Assembly (NCBI RefSeq): GCF_041146795.1
Contig: NC_135175.1
Coordinates: 33,170,136 to 33,234,135 of the forward strand
Length of the DNA: 64,000 nucleotides
From: Maylandia zebra
Taxonomy: Eukaryota; Chordata; Actinopteri; Cichliformes; Cichlidae
Direction: 5' to 3'
The notes under the pieces are model-generated. The model saw only the letters and a program-made list of their open reading frames with translations, was not told the origin of the DNA and searched no databases. Both the position numbers and the translations under genes were made by a program. Of the stretch, positions 40,720 to 52,914 are shown one piece after another. Within the stretch, counting starts at the first letter, position 1. Every line of letters begins with the position of its first letter.

Positions 40720-40849
40720 CTATTTATAGACTCGAGTGGAGGTCACGTGCTGCAAGATCAAAGGCACGTACTGTGACATCAAAGCAGAAAGGAACTGAGC
40801 TGTGTGACGTCATGCCGCGAGCGTTCACCTACATGCACGTGCACACGTG
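40720..40849 (-). promoter_or_regulatory. Core promoter of gene D
   Basis: TATA at about 40721-40729, CRE at 40805-40812, E-boxes to 40849. Confidence 0.65.
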
Positions 40850-41351
40850 AGCGATCACTAATAAATCACAGACGCATCAACGTCGGTGTTGTCAAACTTT
40901 CAATCATACCTGCAGCCAGTTCTTTGAAGCTCTCAAATGGGTTGAATGGCGGCTGTTTTCCACCATCATCGCAGAGCATTCCTCCAGCAGGTCCAACGCC
41001 TGATTCAACAAAACCCGCGACTCCGGCAGCTGTGCTCCGAAGCAGTTTGCTAATGTGATGCTAACTAGCTAATGTGATGCTAACTAGCTAAAGAATCCTA
41101 ACAGGTACTTAAAAAACAAAGGGGGCGAAGGAGGAGGAGGAGAAGTGGAGACAGCGACCTGACTGACTGGTTCATCTGAGGCTCTCAGTGGTTCCCTGTC
41201 TCAGCGAGATTCACAACACTTCTTGCAACAAACTCCCGTAACCATGGTTACAGGAGGACGCTCTGTTTGTGGCAGTCATTATCACAGTATGACTCACAAA
41301 GAGACGTTAATAAATATTAATTCATGCAATTTAAACACATTTTTTATTTTA

Positions 41352-41537
41352 CTAATGAGGTGTATAATGGTTTAATATGGCACGACACCCTCGCTGATGT
41401 TGATGCCTAGGAATCTGAAGCAGCTGACTCTCCACCTCTGCTACTGCTGCTCTCCTGTAACCCACGATGAGCTCCTTGGTTTTGTTGATGTTAAGCACCA
41501 GGTTGTTGTCACGGCACCGTGATGTCACGCCCCTCAC
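41352..41537 (-). pseudogene. LINE reverse-transcriptase fragment, unit D
   Basis: Copy of the relic at 3049-3234. Confidence 0.6.
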
Positions 41538-41582
41538 CTCTGTCCTGCATGACGTCTCATCTCCATCAGAAATGCATTCAAT

Positions 41583-42063
41583 GAGAAGATTAGACTTTAT
41601 TGATCGACGGCAGGAAAATTTGTGTGTTACCTCAGCTCAGGTAGAGATAGCAGAAGAAAATCCAAAAATCCAAATAAAATATAAACAACTACAAAATAAA
41701 TAAGATAATACACTATATACAACAGTAGCATACACAGTATGTGACTATGGATAGAGTGTTGTGGAAATGCAAGAAATACATTTAATTATTCTTACATTAC
41801 TATTACTATTTAAGCAATAGATATCTAAAAGTATCTATAAGTATAGACATGTACTTGCACACACATCTACACACTAAATATACACATGTATACATATACA
41901 TACACATATACCTGCACACCAGGTAAATGTCCAGTGACTCATGACAGCGTGATTGAGGAGTTATAGAGTCTAACTGCTGTTGGGATCAATGATCTGTGAA
42001 AGCGCTCCTTCCTGCAGTGAGGCTGTTTTGGTTTCTGACAAGGATCTGCTCAGCTCACAGACT
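41583..42063 (-). mobile_element. LINE 3'-end relic, unit D
   Basis: Copy of the relic at 3280-3760. Confidence 0.45.
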
Positions 42064-43450
42064 CATGCAGAGGATGATGTGGGTTGTTCGTGATGGATGT
42101 CAGCTTTACTAGCATTTTTAGCACACGATCAAAGTTTCTGTGGATGCTTGAAAAATCTTGAAGAACGTTGAATTCACTGAAGGTTTTAAAAATAATGCTG
42201 TAATCAGTTTCGTTACAGTTGCAGTGTTGTCTTCTGCTACTGTAGGCCACAGCAGCAGCAGACGACAACACAGGTTGAGTAAGTGGGAGTGGGTGTTTTC
42301 AGACACAGAAGAACAACTTTAGATTAATCAAATAAAAATGTATTCAGTCAGCTTTCCAAATGTGAATGTTTCAGTTGTCTGTGAGTAGGAACTCAACTCT
42401 AATAAACTATAAGTTTATTTAACTATAAAAATAGTATGCTTGTTTGCAAAACGTGATGTGCTTCTGCATCTTCACAGAGTTTCTCTCAGTTTGTGGTCGA
42501 GAGTCCTCCAAATGTAAGCATCGAACCAGAGCTAGAATTTGGCTGCTTAATCTTTATTTCACTTCCTGGATGCTGTTTCTGTTTTCCATCAGGGTCGTTC
42601 TCATGCTTTCTATTCTGATGTAAAGTAACTGGAGGAAAGCAGCTCCCCAGAACAACGATTTGTCTCCAGACATTGGCCACCTCCACCATAGCAGATAACC
42701 AGGAGTGCTCCAAGGATCAGGAAACACTGGGGACTTGAAAAAAATGCAAAAATTATTTCAGATTAAAGTTAATATAAAACGTCAAACACTGTGTGCTTCC
42801 TAGTCAGTGAGATTTAAATTTGATCCCTCTTTGTTTATTGTATGTTGTATGTTTATTATTAAATAAACATGCACAATTAGAAAGAGAAAGACAGAAGAAG
42901 AAATTAAGCTCCCCTTTTTCCCCAGAGGAGATCAGAAGTCAGCCAGAGCCATACGAGTCTGCAATTAGCTGGGAGCGAGAGCTTGAGCCCTGGAGGTCTG
43001 ACTGAAAGAGAAACCGCATCGGTTTAACAGACAAATTAAGAGTCTGACCTCTTAACAGTGGACAGGGTGGTGGAGATGTTCTGAGGGTGAGGCGGTCCTG
43101 TGTGGTCTGAGCTCTCCACTGCAAACCTCGGACAGGAACAGAAACTGCAAGACAGACATAAACACTTCTTTTACACACACTTTGATGGCCTAACCTCTGT
43201 GTTTTTTACATTCATGTGTTTACGTGTGATGTACATGACTATTGTGCATCTGGCTCAGTGTTTGATATTGTAAAGCAAAGTCAATAACAGCAAAAATTTA
43301 ATATTTTACTTTTTATTTCTGTCGCCCTCCTGCATCAATCCCAGAATCACCCACACCCTTTACCACATTTGCTTACTTTAGAGACTCCAGACACCAGGAA
43401 GTGGGAGAAATTTCTCTTATAATAAGATACGGTAATCTTTCTGACAATAG
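42064..43450. other. Unit D spacer without recognisable genes
   Basis: Collinear with unit C; empty BEL/Pao site near 42907. Confidence 0.5.
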
Positions 43451-43755
43451 GTGAGATTGCTTTTAAATATGGAAACGGGGATAGTCACAAGAAGTTTGAG
43501 AGGCACAACTCAGACAGAAGAGCAGACAGAGAAAAGCCATGTGGATAGGAGCTACTCTCCCGAGCTAAGGTTAGCCACAGAGGGCATGGATGCAGACGAG
43601 CCCAGCCTCCTGAACATCCCGAAAGAGCTTCGTGACTTTAGGAAACACAACAACAAACAATATGCACATATTAGACGAGGGTTAAGAAGAGTTGATGCTA
43701 GAATGGAAGAAGCAGAGGGGCGATTCGACGAGACTGAGACGGTGCTACAGTTGTT
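43451..43755 (+). pseudogene. L1-type ORF1 fragment, unit D
   Basis: Copy of 12508-12812. Confidence 0.5.
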
Positions 43756-43821
43756 TATTTTATTCATAAACTTCACTATTTCATTAATTATTTCATGGTT
43801 TCTTTGCATCTTCATCTGTAG

Positions 43822-44141
43822 CAGCGGTCTCCAACCTTTTTTGCGCCACGGACCGGTTTATGCCCGACAATATTTTCACGGACCGGCCTTTAAGGTGTCA
43901 CGGATAAATACAACAAAATAAAACTAGTACCGGTACCGAAAAAAAGAAGATTTATTCATAACACACGTGAAAAGACCCAGGAAAACCGAGTTAACGACCA
44001 AAACGATAACAAAATAACGCTGAAAACCGATAAAAACCTTGAAAACCATACATTTCACACCTGAGACTCTACTCTCGCGGCCCGGTACCAAACGACTCAC
44101 GGACCGGTACTGGTCCGAGGCCCGGGGGTTGGGGACCGCTG
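43822..44141. mobile_element. hAT MITE, unit D
   Basis: Copy of 12879-13198 with the same flanking ATCTGTAG duplication. Confidence 0.93.
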
Positions 44142-44432
44142 ATCTGTAGCACTTACACATCGGTGTATGTTCCTTGTGTTTGCTTACATTAAAATACCAG
44201 CACTAATGACCAGAGCATACAAATGCAGCTTTTCATATTTGACAATATATTTTGAAAGCACAAGACAAATCACAAACAGTTTTCAATGTAGGTTTGGTTT
44301 TTTATTTTGTTTTATTTTTCAGTTCTTGATTTGATGGTGATGTGATGCTATATTACATGTTTCTAAGATTCAGCTGAATTTAATATTTGTAATATAGCAT
44401 CGAATCACAACCGTCTCCTCAAGTTGCTTTAT

Positions 44433-44643
44433 ACTGTAAGATAGAGACCCTACAGTAGCAGCAAGAAAACCCCAAATATTAATAATCCCTTATGAGCAAG
44501 CACTTGGCGACAGTGGGGAGGAAAAACTACCTGTAACAGGCAGAAACCTCCGGCAGAACCAGGCTCAGAAGGGACGGCCATCTGCCTCGGCCGGTGGGGG
44601 GTGATGGTAACGATAATACGAGGAGACACGATGAAGAATATTT
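44433..44643. repeat. Common teleost interspersed repeat, unit D
   Basis: Counterpart of 13490-13700. Confidence 0.5.
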
Positions 44644-44764
44644 CTCAGTCTAATTAAAGTCGAATGAAATAGTTTTAAAATAAAATATACCTCAGATGTT
44701 AACTCTGAGGCCAGACTGCTTTAAGATTTTAAAAGAGGTATTTGAAAAAAATCAAGATGACAAT

Positions 44765-47700
44765 TTAGTCATCAGTACTGCCTTTAAAGCAGCAGCTGAA
44801 CGGCTTCTTCAAAGCTTTTAACACTGCTGAAAAAAACCTGGCAAGTTTGGATTTCTTTGGAGGATTCACGAAGCCACCGAGATTCATTGCTATGTGCATC
44901 AGAATAGTGTCGTCAAAAGATGAATCTTCTGATATCATTACATTGAAGAACTTGTCTGCAGATCCAAACTCCTCGATAAGGCCTTTAGCTGTGGCCTTGA
45001 CTAATTTATTCATGTTATTATTAAGAATTTTTAGGTATTCGGTGCATCTATCTTCAGAAAGTACCAAATCTGTCAGATGGTTGACAACTAAGTCTATTTT
45101 TCCTCGATCCAGAAGATTTCTGGCATTTTTGTGCAATTTGTGTTTTATTCTCATGACCAGAGAAACGCTAAATTGATTTGAAATTAGCCAATCATCAGGT
45201 GACACTGATGTTTCTGACAGTTCTTCCTCTGGGTTTTCAGAGGTTGCTGGCTGACTTTGACCCTCTGTGGGTCCAGAGTGAGACACTAATACCTGATCAC
45301 CAATATTCATTGCTAGGTGCTTCAGAATAGTGTCGTCAAAAGATGAATCTTCTGACAACATTACATCGAAGAACTTGTCTGCAGATCCAAACTCCTTGAT
45401 AAGACCTTCAGCTGTGGCCTTGACTAATTCAACCCTGTTCATTTTAAGAATTTCCAGGGATTCGGTGCATCTCATTTCAGAAAGTACCAAATCTGTCAGA
45501 TGGTTGATAACTAACTCTAATTTTTCTGGGTCCAGAAGATTTCTGGTATTTTTTTGCAAATTTTGTGCGATACTTGTGGCTAGAAGAGTACTAAATTGAT
45601 TGGCAATGAGCTTAGCGTGAATTGACACTGATGTTTCTGACAGCTCTTCCTCTGGGTTTTCAGAGGTTGCTGGCTGACTTTGACCCTCTGTGGGTTCAGA
45701 GTGAGACACTAATGCCTGATCACCAATATTCATTGCTAGGTGCTTCAGAATAGTGTCGTCAAAAGATGAATCTTCTGACAACATTACATCGAAGAACTTG
45801 TCTGCAGATCCAAACTCCTTGATAAGACCTTCAGCTGTGGCCTTGACTAATTCAACCCTGTTAATTTTAAGAATTTCCAGGGATTCGGTGCATCTCACTT
45901 CAGAAAGTACCAAATCTATCAGATGGTTTATAGCCAAGTCTAATTTTTTTGGATCCAGAAGATTTCTGGTATTTTTGTGCAAATTTTGTGCGATTCTTGT
46001 GGCTAGAAGAGTACTAAATTGATTGGCAACAAGTTTAGCATGAATTGACACTGATGTTTCTGACAGCTCTTCCTCTGGGTCTTCAGAGGCTGCTGGCTGA
46101 CTTTGACCCTCTGTGGGTTCAGAGTGAGACACTAATGCCTGATCACCAATATTCATTGCTAGGTGCTTCAGAATAGTGTCGTCAAAAGATGAATCTTCTG
46201 ACAACATTACATCGAAGAGCTTGTCTGCAGATCCAAACTCCTTGATAAGACCTTCAGCTGTGGCCTTGACTAATTCAACCCTGTTCATTTTAAGAATTTC
46301 CAGGGATTCGGTGCATCTCATTTCAGAAAGTACCAAATCTGTCAGATGGTTGATAACTAACTCTAATTTTTCTGGATCCAGAAGATTTCTGGTATTTTTT
46401 TGCAAATTTTGTGCGATTCTTGTGGCTAGAAGAGTACTAAATTGATTGGCAATGAGCTTAGCATGAATTGACACTGATGTTTCTGACAGCTCTTCCTCTG
46501 GGTTTTCAGAGGCTGCTGGCTGACTTTGACCCTCTGTGGGTTCAGAGTGAGACACTAATGCCTGATCACCAATATTCATTGCTAGGTGCTTCAGAATAGT
46601 GTCGTCAAAAGATGAATCTTCTGACAACATTACATCGAAGAACTTGTCTGCAGATCCAAACTCCTTGATAAGACCTTCAGCTGTGGCCTTGACTAATTCA
46701 ACCCTGTTCATTTTAAGAATTTCCAGGTTTTCTGTGCATCTCACTTCAGAAAGTACCAAATCTATCAGATGGTTGATAGCCAAGTCTAATTTTTTTGGAT
46801 CCAGAAGATTTCTGGTATTTTTGTGCAAATTTTGTGCGATTCTTGTGGCTAGAAGAGTACTAAATTGATTGGCAATGAGCTTAGCGTGAATTGACACTGA
46901 TGTTTCTGACAGCTCTTCCTCTGGGTTTTCAGAGGTTGCTGGCTGACTTTGACCCTCTGTGGGGTCAGTGTCAGAGACTGATGCCTGATCACTGCTTGTA
47001 TTTGAAACCAGGTCCGGGTCTTCTGCACTCACACAAACTGGCTGATTGGTGAGATCAGTAACTGGACTTGACTGTGATGTAAACAGTCTGTCGCTTGTTT
47101 CACCAGCATCTGCTCCAATCATAACTTCTTCCTTTGATGGGGTCAGCACTCTTACTATATCTTCCACGGCACCAGAAATTTTGTCATTTATAATAGTTTG
47201 GGTTAAAGTTTCATTCTCCAACCAGAAAAGAAGGTTTTGTAAGAACCTTTCCACTGAATCTTCTACGAGCACATATGGCACCTCAGGAGCAGAGGGTACA
47301 TTACAGTTACCCTGTGAAGTCTTAGAGAAGTCAGACTCTGAGAGACTTTTACCCATTTGCATCGTGGGGGCTGGATATGTTGACTCGACATGGTCGTACA
47401 CATTTTCTGTCAACTCCCTTGAAAACATCTCCTTACTTGTCAGGTCAAGGTTTCCTGCCTGGGTTAATTTACTAAACAGCCTATTCATAAGTGGCATAAA
47501 TTGACTGAAGTTGAGCGGAGAAGAACTTTTAACTGTGGTTTCTAAGGTTGGTGATTTTCTGGGAACTTCTGAGGGATTTATGTGTTCGCTTTTCCTGGAG
47601 TCAGCTCTTTCACTCTCAGGGGAGGTTGCCTGTTGTCTCTGAAAGGTCAAAAATCCTTTGCTTTTCTTCAAATGATCTTTCAGCTCACTGTTCATTTTTT

Positions 47701-48820
47701 CAAATTCTATTTTAGCAAACCTGAAGAAGTGTTGTTTTACTTCATCTGGTTTTATAATTAGGGCGCATGATGCAAAAAAGTCTTTCACCTTTTTGATCAC
47801 CAGGTCCACGTCAAAAGCAGGCTTGGGTGAGCTACACTTCTCACTTAATGTGATATCTTCTGCATCAGGATACTGAATGTTTGCAATTAACACATTTACA
47901 ATGTCAACTGCAGCTTTATCTGCATGATCTTCATCATGTAAATAATTCAGATTGTTGAGGATTGTTTCAACATCACTTTGAGCTTTCTCCTCAGCTTCTG
48001 CAAACTCATCACTTTCTTTTTCCTCCACAGGTTGCAGTTCTATGTGACAGTCCTGGTCATCTTTACTTATCTCTCTGTCTGTACTCCACCTCATGAGAGC
48101 CATACTTATTTCTTTAATTGTTCCCATCTCAGAGAGCTTGGATTCAAGACTCTCATCACTTGAACTAAAGGAAGTGGGTAAAGCCCCCCTCATGCACAGG
48201 CCGCTCAGCTTACCTTTATATTTCTTCAGACATGAGAAAGCATGAGAAACCATGCATCTGAGGTTTTTTATGTTTGTTATTTTTCTGGTGACATAAATAG
48301 AATCCGGGTTTTCTGGGACTAGAACCCAACCCGAGTTGACTTTATTTGAGATCTCCTCCTCAATCATCTGTGTCAGCGCCACAGCGCTTTCACACTCCTC
48401 ATGGGTGACATGAAGAGCAGCAGCAAAGCTGGTTGAGAGAGAGTCTCCCAATACGGGGCTTATTTTTGTCACGGCTAACCTAAGGTATGTCTGGGATGAT
48501 GCATCATTTAATTGGTCCTGACCTCCTAGAAGTAACGTTTTTATGGTGCTTGCACTAACTGACTGAATGACATCAGTAATCATATCAGCCAGTGCTACTT
48601 GGACATCAGAGTCCCAGATCCCATTTTCTATCAAGCGCCACTGTAATCCAGAGAGCCTATCGAAACACCCGCTGATAGCAGGTGAAAAAGGCTCTGAATT
48701 AATGCGGGTAGGGGTTCTAACACTGGATACAGACATTGTCAATGACCTAATTTCGCTACAATTACTTTGGAAATCCGTTTTCAGAAAGCTTTCAGAAAGG
48801 GAAGATCGCGGTCTGTACAT
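44765..48820 (-). CDS. Gene copy E: full-length, five repeats
   Basis: 1351 residues, unrecognised family, one exon, almost identical to D. Private change: QPAASEDPEEEL in the third module (Asn to Asp). Module 4 has LEILKMNR where D has LEILKINR, so the same polymorphism moves between modules and copies. N-terminus of C-F type, basic tail intact, no stop or frameshift. Likely functional. Confidence 0.87.
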   Translation of the reverse strand: MYRPRSSLSESFLKTDFQSNCSEIRSLTMSVSSVRTPTRINSEPFSPAISGCFDRLSGLQWRLIENGIWDSDVQVALADMITDVIQSVSASTIKTLLLGGQDQLNDASSQTYLRLAVTKISPVLGDSLSTSFAAALHVTHEECESAVALTQMIEEEISNKVNSGWVLVPENPDSIYVTRKITNIKNLRCMVSHAFSCLKKYKGKLSGLCMRGALPTSFSSSDESLESKLSEMGTIKEISMALMRWSTDREISKDDQDCHIELQPVEEKESDEFAEAEEKAQSDVETILNNLNYLHDEDHADKAAVDIVNVLIANIQYPDAEDITLSEKCSSPKPAFDVDLVIKKVKDFFASCALIIKPDEVKQHFFRFAKIEFEKMNSELKDHLKKSKGFLTFQRQQATSPESERADSRKSEHINPSEVPRKSPTLETTVKSSSPLNFSQFMPLMNRLFSKLTQAGNLDLTSKEMFSRELTENVYDHVESTYPAPTMQMGKSLSESDFSKTSQGNCNVPSAPEVPYVLVEDSVERFLQNLLFWLENETLTQTIINDKISGAVEDIVRVLTPSKEEVMIGADAGETSDRLFTSQSSPVTDLTNQPVCVSAEDPDLVSNTSSDQASVSDTDPTEGQSQPATSENPEEELSETSVSIHAKLIANQFSTLLATRIAQNLHKNTRNLLDPKKLDLAINHLIDLVLSEVRCTENLEILKMNRVELVKATAEGLIKEFGSADKFFDVMLSEDSSFDDTILKHLAMNIGDQALVSHSEPTEGQSQPAASENPEEELSETSVSIHAKLIANQFSTLLATRIAQNLQKNTRNLLDPEKLELVINHLTDLVLSEMRCTESLEILKMNRVELVKATAEGLIKEFGSADKLFDVMLSEDSSFDDTILKHLAMNIGDQALVSHSEPTEGQSQPAASEDPEEELSETSVSIHAKLVANQFSTLLATRIAQNLHKNTRNLLDPKKLDLAINHLIDLVLSEVRCTESLEILKINRVELVKATAEGLIKEFGSADKFFDVMLSEDSSFDDTILKHLAMNIGDQALVSHSEPTEGQSQPATSENPEEELSETSVSIHAKLIANQFSTLLATSIAQNLQKNTRNLLDPEKLELVINHLTDLVLSEMRCTESLEILKMNRVELVKATAEGLIKEFGSADKFFDVMLSEDSSFDDTILKHLAMNIGDQVLVSHSGPTEGQSQPATSENPEEELSETSVSPDDWLISNQFSVSLVMRIKHKLHKNARNLLDRGKIDLVVNHLTDLVLSEDRCTEYLKILNNNMNKLVKATAKGLIEEFGSADKFFNVMISEDSSFDDTILMHIAMNLGGFVNPPKKSKLARFFSAVLKALKKPFSCCFKGSTDD
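44847..46965 (-). repeat. Coding tandem repeat in gene E: 5 x 423 bp
   Basis: H, Q, H, Q, T modules at exact 423-bp spacing. Confidence 0.93.
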
Positions 48821-48869
48821 TTAACGCACGACAACTAAAATGCAAGATTCAGGTCCCGCTGTTTCACCC

Positions 48870-48999
48870 CTATTTATAGACTCGAGTGGAGGTCACGTGC
48901 TGCAAGATCAAAGGCACGTACTGTGACATCAAAGCAGAAAGGAACTGAGCTGTGTGACGTCATGCCGCGAGCGTTCACCTACATGCACGTGCACACGTG
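48870..48999 (-). promoter_or_regulatory. Core promoter of gene E
   Basis: TATA at about 48871-48879, CRE at 48955-48962, E-boxes to 48999. Confidence 0.65.
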
Positions 49000-49501
49000 A
49001 GCGATCACTAATAAATCACAGACGCATCAACGTCGGTGTTGTCAAACTTTCAATCATACCTGCAGCCAGTTCTTTGAAGCTCTCAAATGGGTTGAATGGC
49101 GGCTGTTTTCCACCATCATCGCAGAGCATTCCTCCAGCAGGTCCAACGCCTGATTCAACAAAACCCGCGACTCCGGCAGCTGTGCTCCGAAGCAGTTTGC
49201 TAATGTGATGCTAACTAGCTAATGTGATGCTAACTAGCTAAAGAATCCTAACAGGTACTTAAAAAACAAAGGGGACGAAGGAGGAGGAGGAGAAGTGGAG
49301 ACAGCGACCTGACTGACTGGTTCATCTGAGGCTCTCAGTGGTTCCCTGTCTCAGCGAGATTCACAACACTTCTTGCAACAAACTCCCGTAACCATGGTTA
49401 CAGGAGGACGCTCTGTTTGTGGCAGTCATTATCACAGTATGACTCACAAAGAGACGTTAATAAATATTAATTCATGCAATTTAAACACATTTTTTATTTT
49501 A

Positions 49502-49687
49502 CTAATGAGGTGTATAATGGTTTAATATGGCACGACACCCTCGCTGATGTTGATGCCTAGGAATCTGAAGCAGCTGACTCTCCACCTCTGCTACTGCTGC
49601 TCTCCTGTAACCCACGATGAGCTCCTTGGTTTTGTTGATGTTAAGCACCAGGTTGTTGTCACGGCACCGTGATGTCACGCCCCTCAC
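49502..49687 (-). pseudogene. LINE reverse-transcriptase fragment, unit E
   Basis: Copy of 3049-3234. Confidence 0.6.
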
Positions 49688-49732
49688 CTCTGTCCTGCAT
49701 GACGTCTCATCTCCATCAGAAATGCATTCAAT

Positions 49733-50213
49733 GAGAAGATTAGACTTTATTGATCGACGGCAGGAAAATTTGTGTGTTACCTCAGCTCAGGTAGAGATAG
49801 CAGAAGAAAATCCAAAAATCCAAATAAAATATAAACAACTACAAAATAAATAAGATAATACACTATATACAACAGTAGCATACACAGTATGTGACTATGG
49901 ATAGAGTGTTGTGGAAATGCAAGAAATACATTTAATTATTCTTACATTACTATTACTATTTAAGCAATAGATATCTAAAAGTATCTATAAGTATAGACAT
50001 GTACTTGCACACACATCTACACACTAAATATACACATGTATACATATACATACACATATACCTGCACACCAGGTAAATGTCCAGTGACTCATGACAGCGT
50101 GATTGAGGAGTTATAGAGTCTAACTGCTGTTGGGATCAATGATCTGTGAAAGCGCTCCTTCCTGCAGTGAGGCTGTTTTGGTCTCTGACAAGGATCTGCT
50201 CAGCTCACAGACT
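49733..50213 (-). mobile_element. LINE 3'-end relic, unit E
   Basis: Copy of 3280-3760. Confidence 0.45.
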
Positions 50214-51600
50214 CATGCAGAGGATGATGTGGGTTGTTCGTGATGGATGTCAGCTTTACTAGCATTTTTAGCACACGATCAAAGTTTCTGTGGATGCTTG
50301 AAAAATCTTGAAGAACGTTGAATTCACTGAAGGTTTTAAAAATAATGCTGTAATCAGTTTCGTTACAGTTGCAGTGTTGTCTTCTGCTACTGTAGGCCAC
50401 AGCAGCAGCAGACGACAACACAGGTTGAGTAAGTGGGAGTGGGTGTTTTCAGACACAGAAGAACAACTTTAGATTAATCAAATAAAAATGTATTCAGTCA
50501 GCTTTCCAAATGTGAATGTTTCAGTTGTCTGTGAGTAGGAACTCAACTCTAATAAACTATAAGTTTATTTAACTATAAAAATAGTATGCTTGTTTGCAAA
50601 ACGTGATGTGCTTCTGCATCTTCACAGAGTTTCTCTCAGTTTGTGGTCGAGAGTCCTCCAAATGTAAGCATCGAACCAGAGCTAGAATTTGGCTGCTTAA
50701 TCTTTATTTCACTTCCTGGATGCTGTTTCTGTTTTCCATCAGGGTCGTTCTCATGCTTTCTATTCTGATGTAAAGTAACTGGAGGAAAGCAGCTCCCCAG
50801 AACAACGATTTGTCTCCAGACATTGGCCACCTCCACCATAGCAGATAACCAGGAGTGCTCCAAGGATCAGGAAACACTGGGGACTTGAAAAAAATGCAAA
50901 AATTATTTCAGATTAAAGTTAATATAAAACGTCAAACACTGTGTGCTTCCTAGTCAGTGAGATTTAAATTTGATCCCTCTTTGTTTATTGTATGTTGTAT
51001 GTTTATTATTAAATAAACATGCACAATTAGAAAGAGAAAGACAGAAGAAGAAATTAAGCTCCCCTTTTTCCCCAGAGGAGATCAGAAGTCAGCCAGAGCC
51101 ATACGAGTCTGCAATTAGCTGGGAGCGAGAGCTTGAGCCCTGGAGGTCTGACTGAAAGAGAAACCGCATCGGTTTAACAGACAAATTAAGAGTCTGACCT
51201 CTTAACAGTGGACAGGGTGGTGGAGATGTTCTGAGGGTGAGGCGGTCCTGTGTGGTCTGAGCTCTCCACTGCAAACCTCGGACAGGAACAGAAACTGCAA
51301 GACAGACATAAACACTTCTTTTACACACACTTTGATGGCCTAACCTCTGTGTTTTTTACATTCATGTGTTTACGTGTGATGTACATGACTATTGTGCATC
51401 TGGCTCAGTGTTTGATATTGTAAAGCAAAGTCAATAACAGCAAAAATTTAATATTTTACTTTTTATTTCTGTCGCCCTCCTGCATCAATCCCAGAATCAC
51501 CCACACCCTTTACCACATTTGCTTACTTTAGAGACTCCAGACACCAGGAAGTGGGAGAAATTTCTCTTATAATAAGATACGGTAATCTTTCTGACAATAG
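50214..51600. other. Unit E spacer without recognisable genes
   Basis: Collinear with units C and D; empty BEL/Pao site near 51057. Confidence 0.5.
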
Positions 51601-51905
51601 GTGAGATTGCTTTTAAATATGGAAACGGGGATAGTCACAAGAAGTTTGAGAGGCACAACTCAGACAGAAGAGCAGACAGAGAAAAGCCATGTGGATAGGA
51701 GCTACTCTCCCGAGCTAAGGTTAGCCACAGAGGGCATGGATGCAGACGAGCCCAGCCTCCTGAACATCCCGAAAGAGCTTCGTGACTTTAGGAAACACAA
51801 CAACAAACAATATGCACATATTAGACGAGGGTTAAGAAGAGTTGATGCTAGAATGGAAGAAGCAGAGGGGCGATTCGACGAGACTGAGACGGTGCTACAG
51901 TTGTT
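51601..51905 (+). pseudogene. L1-type ORF1 fragment, unit E
   Basis: Copy of 12508-12812. Confidence 0.5.
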
Positions 51906-51971
51906 TATTTTATTCATAAACTTCACTATTTCATTAATTATTTCATGGTTTCTTTGCATCTTCATCTGTAG

Positions 51972-52291
51972 CAGCGGTCTCCAACCTTTTTTGCGCCACG
52001 GACCGGTTTATGCCCGACAATATTTTCACGGACCGGCCTTTAAGGTGTCACGGATAAATACAACAAAATAAAACTAGTACCGGTACCGAAAAAAAGAAGA
52101 TTTATTCATAACACACGTGAAAAGACCCAGGAAAACCGAGTTAACGACCAAAACGATAACAAAATAACGCTGAAAACCGATAAAAACCTTGAAAACCATA
52201 CATTTCACACCTGAGACTCTACTCTCGCGGCCCGGTACCAAACGACTCACGGACCGGTACTGGTCCGAGGCCCGGGGGTTGGGGACCGCTG
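51972..52291. mobile_element. hAT MITE, unit E
   Basis: Copy of 12879-13198. Confidence 0.93.
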
Positions 52292-52582
52292 ATCTGTAGC
52301 ACTTACACATCGGTGTATGTTCCTTGTGTTTGCTTACATTAAAATACCAGCACTAATGACCAGAGCATACAAATGCAGCTTTTCATATTTGACAATATAT
52401 TTTGAAAGCACAAGACAAATCACAAACAGTTTTCAATGTAGGTTTGGTTTTTTATTTTGTTTTATTTTTCAGTTCTTGATTTGATGGTGATGTGATGCTA
52501 TATTACATGTTTCTAAGATTCAGCTGAATTTAATATTTGTAATATAGCATCGAATCACAACCGTCTCCTCAAGTTGCTTTAT

Positions 52583-52793
52583 ACTGTAAGATAGAGACCC
52601 TACAGTAGCAGCAAGAAAACCCCAAATATTAATAATCCCTTATGAGCAAGCACTTGGCGACAGTGGGGAGGAAAAACTACCTGTAACAGGCAGAAACCTC
52701 CGGCAGAACCAGGCTCAGAAGGGACGGCCATCTGCCTCGGCCGGTGGGGGGTGATGGTAACGATAATACGAGGAGACACGATGAAGAATATTT
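52583..52793. repeat. Common teleost interspersed repeat, unit E
   Basis: Counterpart of 13490-13700. Confidence 0.5.
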
Positions 52794-52914
52794 CTCAGTC
52801 TAATTAAAGTCGAATGAAATAGTTTTAAAATAAAATATACCTCAGATGTTAACTCTGAGGCCAGACTGCTTTAAGATTTTAAAAGAGGTATTTGAAAAAA
52901 ATCAAGATGACAAT